Shown one piece after another: positions 49,514-61,883 of a stretch of 62,000 bases of DNA. Source of the stretch: Phoronis australis. Its lineage: Eukaryota > Phoronida > Phoronidae. The DNA is taken from NCBI GenBank assembly GCA_002633005.1, contig NMRA01000003.1, forward strand, positions 970,492 to 1,032,491. The letters run 5' to 3'. The notes under the pieces are model-generated. The model worked only from the letters and a program-made list of their open reading frames with translations. It was not told where the DNA came from and ran no database searches. Every line of letters begins with the position of its first letter. Within the stretch, counting starts at the first letter, position 1. Made by a program: the position numbers and the translations under genes.

Positions 49514-52500
49514 TTATTTATTGCTCCCATTTATAGGTCTGTAAAACAACGTGAGATCTCCTCCTTGTTTCCAAATGAAATGTTTCACAGTTCTCAGGTC
49601 CATGTTTGGGTCCAATACCTAAAAAAGAAATTCACTTAATTAACAAGACATTAGTAGATAAAACATATAAACAAGAGCAACGTAGAGCGTTGAAATACGC
49701 CCACGAATGCATTGCAAATAGTGTGCTTTTAGGGTTATTTATTAGTATCATAAAAATGACCGCTAGATGGCGCAAAAACATTCAATCCATCCAAAAACAG
49801 GAACATGCCATATTTCATAAAAATCTGTCAAGGAACTTCAGAGAAACAAAGGAAAACAGAATAAAATGAAATTGCCACTAGTGGGCACAGTGTCCGTTGG
49901 ATCCGCCTGAAAGTCGTCGTCTGTTGTTATCTTCATATAAATACACTTAAATTTAATAAAGATCCTGCAGTGGGTTTAGGAGATACAACTATGGGCGCAA
50001 AACAAAACTACCACTAGGAGGCTCCACAGTAGTCAGTCACCATCATCAAAGGTCATCTTCACACTGAGAACATATATGCCAATTTTCAAATGATTTGGTT
50101 GATACAGGGGTAGACGCCAAAAACAAGATTTGAAAACAGCAAAAATGGCCATTAGGTGGTGCAAAATACCTCAATTCCATCCAAAACAGGAAGTTAGCGT
50201 CATCACACCAATAGATGCTTATATTTAAAATTTTATGAAAATCTGTTGAGGACTTTAAAGATACAGCATTAAACGTAAAAAACTAAAATTGCCACTAGGG
50301 GACACATCAGTAGTCAGATCTGTCCGAAAGTCGTCGTCTTCCGTAGACAACATCATATAAATACACTTGCTAAATTAAGTAAAGATCCTGCAAACAGTTT
50401 AGGAGATACAGCCACGAGTGCAAAAAACTGCCACTAGGAGGCGCCCCAGTAGTTGAAGTCGTCAGAAAATCATCGTTAGCCGTCCACTTCATAGTAAAAA
50501 CATACATGCCAATTTTCACAATTATCCTGAAGCGGTTTGGTTGATAGATTAGTGGACGCCAAAAAACTCGAAAAAAGTAAAAACGGCCACTAGGTGGTGC
50601 AAACTACATCGAATCCACCTGAACACACGAGGATAGCGTCATCTCACTAATAAGTGCCTACACACCAAATTTCATGAAAATCCGTTAAGGGCTTTTGAAG
50701 ATACAAAGGTAAGCGTAAAAAACTAAAATTGCCACCAGGGGGCACACCGATAGTCGGATCCGTCCAAAAGTGCGCTCATGCCATCCTCTTCATGAATGGA
50801 ACAAAAGTGCCATATTTCATGAACGTATGTCAAAGGGTTTTGGAGATAGAGCAGCGGATGCCGGACGACGGACGGACGGACGCCGGACGGACGGAGATGA
50901 CGGCATAATGCGTCCACATATAAATATGTGGGCGCATAAAAATTAAATATTAGCAATGCATGAATGTATCTCAACTATTCAAATCTGAAAGTCTGACTCA
51001 CAGACGGATAACCTGGCTTATTTATTGGCAATATCCATTAATTTTTAGTTACTATGCAATGTGTGAATAACTGAAAATAAAGATTCCGACTAACACCTTG
51101 CATGCTTAAATTGGCCATTCTGGAATTCTGGAAGTGTGCACTTAACTCAGAGATGGGTGCTTAAGTCAGAGATTTCAAGAATTTGGGGAGGTGGCTTACC
51201 CAAACATGGGTGCTTAACCTTACCCAGAAAGTCACCCTGGTAGCCTATAACCTTCAAAGCTGAAGTGCACAGAAATTCAAAGAATCTGCGCAAGGCTAGT
51301 TGCTGACACAGAAGTTGATTAGCGCTCTCTAACATTGATTCGAGAATCTAAGCTAACTGAAGATTTGTTGAGGGTTACCACTTAGCCGAGCAGTGTTGTC
51401 TTAATACAAAAATAGTTCACGGTAGGGCGAGTGCTTGAACATAAGCGTTGACCCAAATTTTCATGGTATATGCACAAAACTGCAGTGCATACAAAACCTG
51501 CAATAAACAAACTTCGATGTGCGTAATGCACATACCTGATCATTGCATATCAACTCCACCTTTTCTTCTGCTATAGACACTGAATCCTCTTCCTTTTCAG
51601 TCTCACTTCGCTCCGACTGTGTAGGTGTCTGACCTTGAGGAGCAGCTGCCTGTGACCCTGAGTCTGACCCCTGACCCATGACCTTCTCATATACATGCTC
51701 GATAACTTTCCTTATTTGTATCATGTCATTGGCTGAAAGTCGGTCTCTGTAATTTTGAATCAAATCGATCTGAATTGGATGGCAAGAATTTGTTTAATCT
51801 ATGTTTACCATATTTGCATATCTTATTTAGGTGTTTTTTCAAAGACCATCTTTGACTCGAGCATTTTGCATGCATCTAAGCTTCACACAGGTGGCGATCC
51901 TTTTGACATAATTTATATGTATGTTTTAAACAAATCATTACAATATGTGCTTTTTGCTTATTCTTGATACTTCAAGTCAGAATAGTTAGTGCTAAGTTGT
52001 CAACGTCAACCATTTGGTAACAGACAAGTCAAAGTTCACTCAGTCACGTGATACTTTTGAATGAAATTCGCTACTCTGTCTTACCCACAAATGCACTTCA
52101 TATAGGGGTATGCACCTTAATTCCATAGTTTCACATTGACGCACCAGCTTCACTTACTTTTTAAGGGTTTTAATGCCGGAAGTGGAATGTGGGTGGAGAA
52201 AGAATGGTATCTTGGTGAACTTGGGTGTACTCCTCTGCAAATGTGAAACGACTAGTTATAGCATAAGACACCACATCATTACACAAGGAGAAAGACATTA
52301 AATTCAGTCTCTACGCCACTCGCATTAAATTCAGTCTCTACGCCACTCGCTTCCTACTGTTTTTAAACTGCAAGATATTGCAACACCTATTTCTTAAACG
52401 TTTAGACAGACAATCACCATTCAAATGAGTAACCAGCATAGAATGCTAAATATTCAATGAGTTCAAGATTATTGCCCATGTGTTCCTTAACAGACAAAAT

Positions 52501-55500
52501 TGTTGGTCTCGTGCAACATCTAATATTAAACGCTGAAGGCAAACTTGTTAACAATATAGTTTACAATCATGAATTCCATGTACAGTACATGACCTACGAT
52601 GGCCTCTTTCATGACTTACATCTACAGTTATTTCCATGACCCACGATGGCACATTTTCATTCAACAGTTGCTGCTCCGTCTCACCAATGGCATCTCGACA
52701 TAACAACCTGAACAATGTCCTCCCACCAACCTCACTGAAATAATGGAGCAACTCAATACTATTAATGACAGTCAGTACAAATGACAACATAGCAATGTAC
52801 ATAACATGAGTTAAGAAAGGACATAAAATTAACTGCCCAATAAAAAAGAGAACCACAAGAAATACATTTATCAAGAAATTGCTAAAAGTTATATAAAGTT
52901 ACATTGAACACTGCACCAGTGTGACAAAAATGACCAACTTCAATGTAAGATAAATTGAATTGGTTAATTACTGTTGCGTAGACCCTTACTGACAAGTCAG
53001 AGTAGTATGCATTTCCTTAAAGTAGAAAGCTTGCAGAAGTTGGTTTATGACTTCATACCTATTTGCCATTGACTGGATCACATGACCATATATTTTAATA
53101 ATTTCAGCAACAAAGAAATTATTGTACTTTCAAAACAAAACAACAGCATCAAAAACACAATTTCATTTGATATAAATCTTTAAGATGATATACTAAACAT
53201 GCTGCTAGTTTTCAAAATTATAATTTCGTTTTCATTTTATGCAACTTTTGATTCTTTTCAGCAAACCTCAAGTCCAACTTATTGTAACCTCACTTGCAAA
53301 AGTGGATAATTTTAAAACAATTCTCAAAAGCAATTTGAAAAGCAGTGGATAAGCATAGTGTCTGAAACTTTTACTGGAATCCAGTCAGTCATTTATAAGA
53401 TATGAAATTCCGAAGTTAGCGAAATTTGGAATTTTTCTAGGGTCCAGTATAACCGAAAGCCAAAAATAACAACCATGTGCTCCAGTTCAAACCCAATGTA
53501 ACCTCCGGCAAATGCAGAATGTCGACTTGCCTATTTCATGGCTCGATTTCTTGTGAGGATTGTATTTTAATAAAATCAAAACATTGAACAGTCCACATTG
53601 TGAGAAATGGGATGCCCCAAGGTAATAGTCATATTAAACTAAAAACCACAATATAATTTTAACTGAAAAGTTACTAAAGCAAAGAATATCATAGAAGTGT
53701 GAAAAATAGAAAACATGTCTTGCTTGCTATATGACAAGAGGCAGGTGACTCAAGTACCTGAATATCACAGGTGTATGTCCAGGTATGGAAAAGTGTCTGT
53801 TGCCAGTGAACCTGTGAATTACAGGGTTCTCTGCATCACCATTTTCTGAAAAAGACACACACACAGAGAAGATTGAATAAATGCTGACGTCAAGTATTAC
53901 TCAATTATCTTCAGTTTATATGATAACAATAACAATAACAATAACAATGACAATGATAACAGTAGTAATAATAATAACCTTTGCAAAACAATTAAGTTAA
54001 AGCCAAATGAGTGGCTCTTAAAAAATAGCCACAATTAGCCATCTCAACTTCACTCCAATTTTAAAACTATCTTGACAGCCAGAAAATTTCCTAAGTTTAT
54101 AAAATAATGTTTAGGTCAGACTTAAGATAAAAAAGTAGCAAGATTCAGTGGTGACAGAGTAGGCAGTGGTAATGCATGGACTGCTACCTGTAGTTTCCTC
54201 CACATAGTGCGTTCTTGGCCAGTATTCCAGCAGAGCTTGTAGCACCATACCACCATAGTTTACTGACAAAAACAGGTGAAAATAGTCCACATATTATAAT
54301 ACCCAACAACACATTAACAAAAAGCTATTCAAACTTTTACTTAGAATTTCATCCATTTCAGCCATCCTTCCCGTTGAATTTCACAGAAGATGGCTGTTTT
54401 CATCTTATTCGTACCGATGAATTGCGCATAACACCTTGAAACAAATACTTATCATCAAAACTGAGCCACCAAGCTTATTTTTAGGCACATGTGACACTTC
54501 ATTCTATTTGAACACTAACATCACTTGCTTTATGTGCAATAAGAAGATGAATAGAGACAAAGCATGGTTATACAATGCGTGGTTATAAAATGTATGATTG
54601 TAGTTGCAGCAATCATCATGATTTAATTTCTCAAAACAGAGACAAACGAGTGACAAACCCATCAATGCAACAGTCTAATATCCGACACTGGAAGATTACT
54701 GTGGCATAACAGGCTTCCCTATTATGCAAGTCATGAAGAAAAACCAAAAATCTAAATAATGGGACACCCATAAGAGACATGCACACTTACACTTTGGATC
54801 AGCAGCCTCTGTGTGAGGCCATGTTGAACTTTCTTCTCGTGATGAGGAAACCCAGGCAGCAAAGCAGTCTAGCTCTTCTAGGTGTATTGTTAACATCTGA
54901 GAACAAGCAAATCATGAATGAAGAGAACTTAACCGATTGTACCACAAAGACTAGGTTATGAGAATGAGGAACATCTGTAGCTTTTATAAGTTACAGAGTG
55001 AATCACATGACAAGTGAGCTCTTTGATGCATTCCTAATTCAACTAAATTGGTGAGGGAGATCACAGCTGAGTGTATACAAAAGCCAGAACATATACAGTC
55101 TAGAATACACAGCTCGATGCTTTACTAATATTTTCATACTTTTGTAGCTTTCTTTGTCAGAAATAAAATGATCTCATTTTTGATCACTTAGAAAAGGATT
55201 AGGGTGACCAATTGCATGGTAGATGTAATTAACTCTGATAAACTTGCTACAGAGACTATCTGAACTTTGTAATGATTTGTGTAAAAAACATGCAATACCA
55301 GTATTCGCCTTATACTTCCAAACACTGAGTTCCAGCAGACCCTCCTTCCAAAATTTTGGGGTCCATTTCAATTTCTTGGAGTCCATGAACAAACAGTCCA
55401 TAAATTGCTTGACTAGCACAGAATGACACACAAAGTTAGAAGGCAAATATGATGATCCTTTTGGTCAAATATGGTAAATACGTGATTAAAGCTTTCCAAG

Positions 55501-58500
55501 AAATTATTTTAACCCTTATTTCTTTAGTTTTATTTCTAATAACATACCAATACATCTGAGATGATGCATCCATAAACTCATTACATTGTGTCTTCCCTCG
55601 CTTAACTGTGTCAAATGACGCAAAAACGACAGCCTCAGGTGAACACTTCAAAAGCCATACAGTAAGCGAGCAACATTTATTTTTGAAAATATTACCTTTT
55701 CCATCATCAGCTAGACTGCAACACGTGGATAGTAGAAGTTGGTGTGAATAATGGTTTTTACAGTTAAAACAAAAGAGAACTTTTAACTTTTTTCATGAAC
55801 AGCTGGAAGGAACAAGAACCAGTGATGTCATGCGACCACTGGATGTAGCACTATACATCACACTACTCGTCTTGGACAAAAAAAATCAATTACCCCCGTT
55901 TTTAGGTCGACCGAGAACCAGTTGGGGACATAGACCAGCTTGAATCTCTTCTTAACTTCTTCATCAAAGTCCATGTGACCCAACGAGACGACCTTTTGAG
56001 CAGTTAGCACGTCATACAAGTCTACGTTGTCATCTGTGTCTTTAGTTAGAATATGTCTTTTGTTATTCAATATATGATACTGGCGAATACTGGCGCCACC
56101 TACAACAGCACGAAAGGAGCAAGAGTGACAATGGTGTACACAAGTGTAATATACTACTTACATTCAAACATGTGAGTGGGAGAACTGTCATCCAAAATAC
56201 ACAGAACCAATGCATCCTCAAAAACAATCAAAGTTAATGCTAAACATTGCTTATACAGGCAAATGTTCTCAGGTGACAAGTACCGTAAACTCGCGGGTTA
56301 ACGCCTTGGGCGCTTAAATTGGTAAACCCTGAGACAGGGGGGTGGACGATTACCCAAGCAGTGGGCGCTTAAACTGAAAATTGACAAAAAAGTCGGGGAT
56401 GGGCGATTACCCAGGCATGGGCGTTAACCTGCGAGTTTACGATAAATAAGTTAAAGTTGTAAACACAACAAAATCACCTAATATATATATATACTCATTC
56501 ACTTCTGCTCACTACTATAACAAGAATGCAATCCACCATATACTTGTGCAGCATAAAATTCTTCCAACTTATTGTTTTAACAATCGACAGGCAAATTATG
56601 TCTTGCCAAAATTAAAATAGCCAACGGAAGCAACGAAGTTTTTTAAGTTATTGCATTTAAGACAATGAACATTGTGGTTAACTCTCTATTGGTGTGCAAC
56701 GAAAATACTTCCATTCTATGTGGTTCTGCAATACTGGACTTAGGTACACGTATACAACACCAACAGGAGGTGCTATGGTAGTAAACTCCATTTGAAAATC
56801 AACGGGTGACGGCGTATCTCCACCATATAACTGTCAAATTTCATTGCGATTCACCATGCAGTTTTACAGGTAATCACTGTACAAGCAAAGATAATAAAGA
56901 GCGTACAAGGGACAGATGATATGCTGATTATATGCACAAAAAATGTTTTGTGGATACAAAAAATCACGTGAAAATGTATGACTTTCATATATTGACAGCA
57001 AACAAACACATGAGTATCACATACAGTGCATCTAATCATCCACTTGCCAATCACGTACTAGGTAATACAAGACTTACCATTTATAGTCAGCAGTGGTTTT
57101 GTAAACAGTGGTGTGTCACTATTACGGTCATAGTCCCCGGATAACCTAAAGTTCCTATCAGGCAGTGGCTGAAATATACAAAGTATCCTGACTGCATTAC
57201 TATCATTTCCGATAAATAACGTAGAAAATACATCCGAAACTAAAAGAGGCGATCCAGATCCTCTGAAGGATACACTTGTGTTACGAAAAGTAGAATAAAT
57301 ATACGTAAATAAAACAACAAAATGGACCACTGAAATTTTTGGATATATTAACATCCTTCATCAACAGAAACAGAAATAAAGTAAAATCAAACACTATATG
57401 ACAATTGACATCTGATATATGGTGTAATGAACATGATATCAGATGTCAATCGTCATATAGTGTTTGATTTTACTTTATTTCTGTTTCTGTTGACGAAGGG
57501 TGTTATTATATCCGAAAATTTTAGTGATCCATTTTTGTTGTTTTATTTCATTTCTGAGAAACTTAAGTCATAAACAACATGCCTACATATCAATAGTTGA
57601 ACTTACAATCGTTTTCAGGATACCCACAAAATCCCAATAATTACGACAGTATTCCCAATCACCGGGGCTGTTTGGGTTGACAACATCAAACACAAAATTC
57701 CATACACGCAGACTGTTGGTATAGCAGCGGACATAATTTAAATCTAAACAAAAGACACTTTGTATTGCGTATTTTCCAAACAAAAACAAAACAGCGGAAT
57801 TAGAAAAGGAAAAGGTTAATTTTACTTTTCACTTTTAATTCCTGGTAACTGAGTGATTGTCCTCTAAAAATGTCACTGAAATCAATTATTTAAAAATTAA
57901 GTCATGTCTGGCAGACCGCAGCAACATAATACTCACCCAGTTTTTTATTCCTGAATCAGTTGTATTCACCCACAGAGACTGTGTATCTCCACTCACTAAC
58001 TCCAACTGAAATATAAACATTCACTCAGTTTGTCAGTTTAGTCACTTCGTTACAGAAAATGAACAAGTAGGAATGAAATATAGGTTCTCATACAAGTCGG
58101 CATTTGCTGCCAAAGTTCATAAATAAGTTGATTTAAAATGCTCTTGTAATTTTAAGAAATCTCACATAAAGTAACAAGTTTGAGATGCTTCATCTCATAT
58201 ACTGCTATTTGAAGTGCATATTAAATTAAATTAAATTAAAGGATTTTTGACACAGCACTCCCAATGAGTCATAACAGGAACGTGGCAAAATTTAGAAAAC
58301 ATCAACAGGAAAGAACTACTTTGTTCAAGATGTCACATCACTTCTCATTTTCATTTCAATTACTACCCTAATTCCTCACGACCACCTATTTCCATTTTTA
58401 CCTCCACCACTGACAACTTCTAGCGTTAATACATCAATATTCTTATTGCTTGTGTCTAGTGATATTTTATAGTTTGGCAAACTGACCATCCAGTATCCTA

Positions 58501-60059
58501 TGTGCCACTGAAACATACACTATGACCCCGTGTGAGGCACCATGTAACAGTAAAACACACTCAACCGAAGATCATTTTAAATTTTGCAACAACAATTTTT
58601 AGACAACGCTGTGTGGTTATTGGCTAAACTGCACTAAAATGGAGGAACACTGTTTAAATTTGAAAACCCATACACATTCCTTTAGGTAGTAAAAAAATAC
58701 TTTACTACCACTACATCCAGCCATGATAAAGTAATCAACTGAAAACAATATTTTGACCAAAGAATGTTTTGTAAACAAAAAAAATTACACCTAAACCACA
58801 AAACAATGATTGTTAGACCTTACAGAATATTTACAAATTATAACAAATTTCAATAACAAAACATTCAATTAATACCCCAAGGACAGGTGCTGACTCTTCA
58901 CAGATTAGTAATCTCTGGTCAAAGTTCCTAATGTCAGCCATCCATACTTTACGGTCTCTGCCTCCTGAGAAAACTGTTGTGAATGATTCATTAGCCTACA
59001 ATAAACAGAAACTGTCTTAGCACAGTAGGTGGGAACTCAAAACGGTGGAACAAAAATAAATAACACATGAATTACTGTAAATAATGGACAGTCAGCACAA
59101 TAAGTTTTTTTCATTAAATTTTAATTATTAAATGTCTTTCAAGAATCTCAGGATATCTGTTAAGATATATGGTACCAATGCATTTTCTCCTCAAGACACA
59201 AGTCAATAAATGAATCATGCACAACACAGGTAGTACATTGTCTATTACCACATGACTTACCTTTAATGTCCAGACTCCCTCATCATGAATTCTCATTGTA
59301 CATATGCACCTTTGTTGACCAAGTGACCATAACCTTATTGTGCCATCTGAGCTGCCTGATAAACACTGAAATTATACCCAGCTCATTCATGACGTGTCAA
59401 GTCATTTTTCAGTAAAATAACGGTGGGCGTGGCCCACAAGGTGTCATCAGTGACACCAGAGACGGACAGACCAGCAATCATGAGTTGATGTTTGGAGGTT
59501 AGTACTAAATGTCAGATATATTTGCATTTTGTGCAGTTTTTTACAGAGAGCATCAAGTTCTAATAAAAAATTACAATGAAGCTTCAACAGCATTATTTTT
59601 AAAAACCAGGATCAAACAGTACTGCTCATTTTACTTTGAAATGTAAGACAAAAGCCGAGATTTTTCCTGAGGAAAACCCAAACCCCCCAAAATTTCAGTA
59701 ATATTATGTATAGTACATAGGCAGATGCTGTGGGGGGAAGGAGCCTAGCCCCTTAGGCCATTTTGCTAGCATTTGTCTTTTGACAATTGTGGTTGGGCCA
59801 CATCCTAGCCCGGCCAATGCTTTAACTACACAAATCAATAAACCAATAGAAGGACCCAAAAAGCATACCTGAGTACCATCCTTGTTTAAAACAATAGCAC
59901 GGACATTATCTGTATGACCTTTTAGTTTCATTAACTTCTGACATGTCCTGGGATCCCAGACTCGTAAAACTTTTTCTGTTGATCCAGACACTATGACAGT
60001 ACCCGGCTGATTCATTGCTAGGCTATAGATGGAGTCTTTATTACCGTTGAGAGAGGAAG
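49514..60059 (-). CDS. WDR48: WD repeat-containing protein 48 (UAF1), 13 exons, N-terminus outside window
   Basis: Exons in transcript order: 60059-59869, 59365-59261, 58995-58876, 58005-57937, 57168-57078, 56099-55894, 54896-54791, 54262-54188, 53845-53758, 52734-52620, 52234-52158, 51746-51536, 49618-49514 (TAA). Phases close; 518 aa, against about 516 for the matching part of the 677-aa human protein. WDR48 activates the deubiquitinases USP1, USP12 and USP46 and helps deubiquitinate FANCD2/PCNA. The visible part begins within the WD40 propeller ([62 protein letters not shown]). It continues through [67 protein letters not shown] and [15 protein letters not shown] into the C-terminal SUMO-like region ending [20 protein letters not shown]. 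The exon at 51746 uses an acceptor preceded by a weak pyrimidine tract. Confidence 0.95.
49517..49522 (-). terminator. AATAAA overlapping the WDR48 stop region
   Basis: The last codons read AGC AAT AAA TAA, so an AATAAA word lies within the final two sense codons. Cleavage from it would give an almost absent 3'UTR. Further AATAAA words lie well downstream near 46804, so its use is uncertain. Confidence 0.25.
50732..50745 (+). promoter_or_regulatory. Sequence matching the CTCF core consensus (CCACCAGGGGGCAC)
   Basis: All 14 positions fit CCASYAGRKGGCRS. It lies in the last unit of the periodic-repeat element in a WDR48 intron. Binding is inferred from the motif only. Confidence 0.35.
50864..50892 (+). 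repeat. GGAC-rich simple repeat
   Basis: Short CGGACGGACGGACG tract at the 3' side of the periodic-repeat element copy 2, directly before the terminal hairpin. Confidence 0.85.
53922..53978 (+). repeat. AACAAT/AAT microsatellite
   Basis: Imperfect AATAAC and AATAAT repeats in a WDR48 intron. Confidence 0.88.
57307..57548. mobile_element. Foldback/MITE-like inverted repeat, arms ~112 bp, 17-bp loop
   Basis: Left arm 57307-57418 and right arm 57436-57548 are about 90% complementary, including a run of over 30 perfect bases around GAAACAGAAATAAAGTAAAA and TCAAACACTATATGAC. Only 17 bases separate the arms. There is no ORF. It sits between WDR48 exons at 57937 and 57168, so the pre-mRNA would carry a long hairpin. 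No sure target duplication was found. Confidence 0.9.
58220..58240 (+). repeat. TTAAA pentanucleotide repeat
   Basis: Four tandem ATTAA units in a WDR48 intron. Confidence 0.9.
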
Positions 60060-61419
60060 CTGTGGAAAAACAAGAACACACAGACGTCAAGCAAAGGATT
60101 ACAAATTACCACATTTCTATAATATGCTAAAAGGCAGCCACGGTGTCTCATGATGCATATCAACTTCATATGGCTACACAGTTATTTTACCTCAGTCACA
60201 CCGAATGACTACCGACAGTTGACACCACCTCTACTGTTTGACTTTCATTTTATTCTCCATGTCGTTTGACAACAAGCAATGCTGCCTCTTTTTGCACTAT
60301 GTATACTGCAAGACACGCATGTATACCACCTTCAAGCCTTCCATAACTATAATGGTGTGGAAAGAAATTGCTTGCATGACCACAAATTTGTGGCATATTT
60401 CTAAACTAACAGCAATGGCTCAGTTCTACACTCTGTTCAGATTTATAACTTTCAACCTATAAAGCGAACAATATAACAAAATGATGGTTATAAAGCTAAA
60501 CAGTCAAATATGTGTTACACATGCCCAAAAGGACATTTTTTGTTTGAGCTGTCATTCATTACTTTATTTTAATTTTATGACATAAAATCAAACAACCTTT
60601 AGTTCTTTTCGAAACACGAGGGACAGCCAAATTAAACTTTTTAGCTGAAACATTGTCCGTTGTCAGTGTCTCAATAACCGCTTTGCAAGTGCAATGTAAT
60701 ATGATTACAAGAGCAACGCGGAGCGTTGAAATGCGCCCACAATTGCACCGCATACGGTATCCTTCTAGGGTTGTTTGTTGGTACCATAAAGTGGCCAGTA
60801 GAGGGCATACTTTGCAAAATGGAAAGGCATGGTCATTGTCTCCTCAATAGGCTAGGGGCAAAATGTGAGTAATCTTCATAATACAAGCACATCCTATACA
60901 CCAGTTGCTTAAAGCACCACAGAAACATAGAATTAAAAACAAATTTACCAACATACGAGATTAGCACAGCATTAGAATGCCAGAAACAAATTTCTACTTG
61001 GAACTTTTCCTTCACAGTCACGAAGTAACACAAAGTATACACCTGAAGACCTATGAAAATACAGAGGTCAATGTAAAATACTAAAATTGCCACTAGAGGC
61101 AAATACTAAAATTGCCACTAGAGGCATACCGGTAATCAGAATCATCCTAAAGTCGTCATCGTCCGTTGTCAACATCACATAAATACACTTGCTAAATTTA
61201 GTAAAGATCCTGCGAACGGTTTGGGAGATACAGCCATGGGCGCAAAAAAACAAAACTGCCACTAGGAGGCGCCACAGTAGTCCAAATCGTCTGAAAATCA
61301 TTGTCAGCTGTCTTCCTTATAGTAAGCACATACACGCCAATTTTCACAATCATCCTTTGAGCGGTTTGGTTGATAGAGGGGTGGACGCAAAAATACAGAC
61401 TCGAAAACAGTAAAAATGG

Positions 61420-61433
61420 CCACTAGGTGGCGC
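61420..61433 (+). promoter_or_regulatory. Sequence matching the CTCF core consensus (CCACTAGGTGGCGC)
   Basis: All 14 positions fit CCASYAGRKGGCRS; it sits in a unit of the copy 3 array. Motif evidence only. Confidence 0.35.
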
Positions 61434-61564
61434 AAACTACGTCGAATCCATCTGAAAACAGTAGGATAGCGTCATCTCACTAATAGGTGCCTACATACCA
61501 AATTTCATGAAAATCCGTTCAATACTTTTGAAGATACAAAGGTAAGCGTAAAAAACTAAAATTG

Positions 61565-61578
61565 CCACTAGGGGGCAC
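61565..61578 (+). promoter_or_regulatory. Sequence matching the CTCF core consensus (CCACTAGGGGGCAC)
   Basis: All 14 positions fit; 145 bp after the previous match, in the same orientation. Confidence 0.35.
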
Positions 61579-61869
61579 ACCGGTAGTCGGATCCGACCAA
61601 AAGTCGTCATCTTCCGTTGTTAACATCATATAAATATACTTACACAATTTGTAAAGATCCTGCGAACGGTTTAGGAGATACAGCCATAGGCGCAAAAAAA
61701 CAAAACTGCCACTAGGAGGCGCCACAGTAGTCGAAATCGTCGGAAAATCATCGTCAACCATCCTCTACATAGTAAGCATATACATGCCAATTTTCACAAT
61801 CATCCTTTGAGCGGTTTGGTTGATAGAGGGGTGGACGCACAAAAACAGACTCGAAAACACTAAAAATGG

Positions 61870-61883
61870 CCACTAGGTGGCGC
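61870..61883 (+). promoter_or_regulatory. Sequence matching the CTCF core consensus (CCACTAGGTGGCGC)
   Basis: Exact match, exactly 450 bp after the identical site at 61420, as expected of the higher-order repeat. Confidence 0.35.

Larger units (their letters stand above)
49671..50939 (+). mobile_element. Periodic-repeat element (pearl/Helentron-like), copy 2, ~1.27 kb
   Basis: The left end has ACAAGAGCAACGTAGAGCG and a TACGCCCACGAATGCA block. The core is at least eight units with a CTCF-like box at 49760, 49875, 50011, 50149, 50292, 50431, 50587 and 50732 (steps 115, 136, 138, 143, 139, 156, 145). A GGAC-rich tract (50864-50892) precedes a terminal hairpin ATGCGTCCACATA/TATGTGGGCGCAT (50908-50937). 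No ORF. It lies inside the last WDR48 intron. Assignment to pearl/Helentron-type elements is by architecture only. Confidence 0.72.

Noticed and set aside
55436-55800. ~110-codon minus-strand open frame inside a WDR48 intron
   Set aside because: Reads plausibly protein-like, but I recognise no family; it extends through donor-like sites into low-complexity sequence and is not needed by WDR48.
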